Assembly: GCA_013139935.1 (NCBI GenBank)
Contig: WSZX01000244.1
Location: 1-7,495 of the forward strand
Length of the DNA stretch: 7,495 bases
DNA from: Ardenticatenales bacterium
GTDB lineage: Bacteria; Chloroflexota; Anaerolineae; Promineifilales; UBA4811
Direction: 5' to 3'
In this document: positions 7,279-7,495 of the stretch, piece by piece
Layout: each line of letters starts with the position of its first letter
Numbering within the stretch: position 1 is the stretch's first letter
The notes under the pieces: generated by a model
What the model was told of the DNA's origin: nothing
The model's input: only the letters and a program-made list of their open reading frames with translations
Database searches by the model: none
Position numbers and translations under genes: made by a program

Positions 7279-7306
7279 ATTTTGACCGGAATTGCGGATT
7301 TGTCAA
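7279..7306 (-). promoter_or_regulatory. Candidate murJ promoter
   Basis: Reading the minus strand, a perfect -35 box TTGACA (7306-7301) is followed after 16 bp by CAAAAT (7284-7279), which matches four of six -10 positions. Initiation would be near 7272, leaving a leader of about 54 nt before the murJ ATG. The -10 is weak, so a cofactor or a different start site is possible. Confidence 0.45.
7286..7297. promoter_or_regulatory. Imperfect palindrome in the murJ promoter spacer
   Basis: CCGGAATTGCGG is a 12-bp palindrome broken by one mismatched pair (CCG-n-AATT-n-CGG). It lies wholly inside the 16-bp spacer between the candidate -35 and -10 boxes. Flanking TTGAC (7282-7286) and GTCAA (7302-7306) form an outer inverted repeat. 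This placement suits a repressor operator, but it could be chance. Confidence 0.3.
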
Positions 7307-7353
7307 CTCGTGCGCAGTCTGTCAGCGTTGATAGCTGTGGCCCCCTGACGCAA

Positions 7354-7384
7354 CGAGAGCCGGGTACGCCGAACCCGGCTCTCG
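7354..7384. repeat. Perfect 12-bp GC-rich inverted repeat (hairpin)
   Basis: CGAGAGCCGGGT (7354-7365) pairs perfectly with ACCCGGCTCTCG (7373-7384) around a 7-nt loop. Neither strand has a T-run after the hairpin, so it is not a canonical rho-independent terminator. It could be a U-less terminator, a leader structure for murJ transcripts starting farther upstream, or a member of a dispersed palindromic repeat family. Confidence 0.75.
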
Positions 7385-7418
7385 CCAAAAGGAGGAGAAG
7401 AAGAGATTTCACCCTTCT

Positions 7419-7447
7419 AGCATAGTCTTACATACCTTGAACATCAA
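7419..7447 (-). promoter_or_regulatory. Weak second promoter candidate upstream of murJ
   Basis: On the minus strand, TTGATG (7447-7442) and TATGCT (7424-7419) are separated by 17 bp, each matching four of six consensus bases. A transcript from here would carry the 7354-7384 hairpin in its leader, about 190 nt before the murJ ATG. Spacing is ideal, but both boxes are weak. Confidence 0.25.
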
Positions 7448-7495
7448 TGCTGGACGCTCAGCACACGCCTCCCCAACGCACACCTGACGCTTGTG

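Larger units (their letters stand above)
7219..7495. other. Non-coding region upstream of murJ
   Basis: No supported gene is seen in these 277 bp on either strand. Only short open stretches touch the right edge. The region holds candidate murJ promoters, a palindrome, a perfect GC-rich hairpin and a purine-rich tract on the plus strand (7387-7406). It is probably the murJ leader and promoter region, shared with whatever lies to the right. Confidence 0.6.

Noticed and set aside
7387..7406. AGGAGG-like purine tract resembling a strong ribosome binding site on the plus strand
   Set aside because: No ATG, GTG or TTG follows at a usable distance, and the downstream codons soon meet a stop (TAG at 7418).
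7108..7425. Plus-strand open frame of 105 codons across the murJ start and upstream region
   Set aside because: More than a third of it is antisense to murJ, there is no good ribosome binding site, and the rest crosses the palindrome and hairpin.
7409..7495. Minus-strand stretch open from the right edge to a TGA near 7409, possibly the end of a gene
   Set aside because: Only 28 codons are visible, which is unremarkable by chance, and no motif is recognisable. It cannot be called without sequence to the right.
7447..7495. Plus-strand ATG at 7447 open to the right edge
   Set aside because: There is no ribosome binding site, and only 16 codons are visible.

Overview
This is a chromosomal housekeeping window from a moderately GC-rich bacterium. 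Both strands are densely coding, genes overlap by a few bases, and there are no transposases, integrases, CRISPR repeats or phage genes. The lineage cannot be fixed from sequence alone. A secreted-type domain tethered to a cytosolic zinc ribbon, an RNase D with two HRDC domains, and an 'AGGALASAF'-type MurJ are all compatible with Chloroflexota (Anaerolineae-like), but that is a low-confidence inference. I did not find a convincing new defence or mobile system.

Left part, plus strand (1-3308): a tight three-gene run. It starts with the 3' part of a gene for a membrane-anchored extracytoplasmic protein with a C-terminal zinc ribbon. After 13 bp comes an RNase D-family 3'-5' exonuclease (rnd), and then, overlapping it by 10 bp, a metallo-beta-lactamase/beta-CASP ribonuclease of the CPSF/YSH1-like group. 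Spacing indicates one transcription unit whose promoter lies left of the window.

Middle (3297-3428): a tRNA-Ser(CGA) gene with an encoded CCA end. It has its own near-consensus sigma70-type promoter, whose -35 box is inside the last codons of the beta-CASP gene. Two RNA-processing enzymes are therefore followed directly by a tRNA gene.

Right part, minus strand (7218-3450): murJ, the lipid II flippase, followed with an 8-bp overlap by recD2, a RecD-like SF1 helicase. recD2 converges on the tRNA gene, with only 21 bp between its stop and the tRNA CCA end and no visible terminator.

The last 277 bp (7219-7495) have no supported gene. They hold a candidate murJ promoter with a palindrome in its spacer, a weaker second promoter candidate, and a perfect 12-bp GC-rich hairpin with no U-tract on either strand. 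The hexamer GGCCGG/CCGGCC is visibly over-represented across the window.
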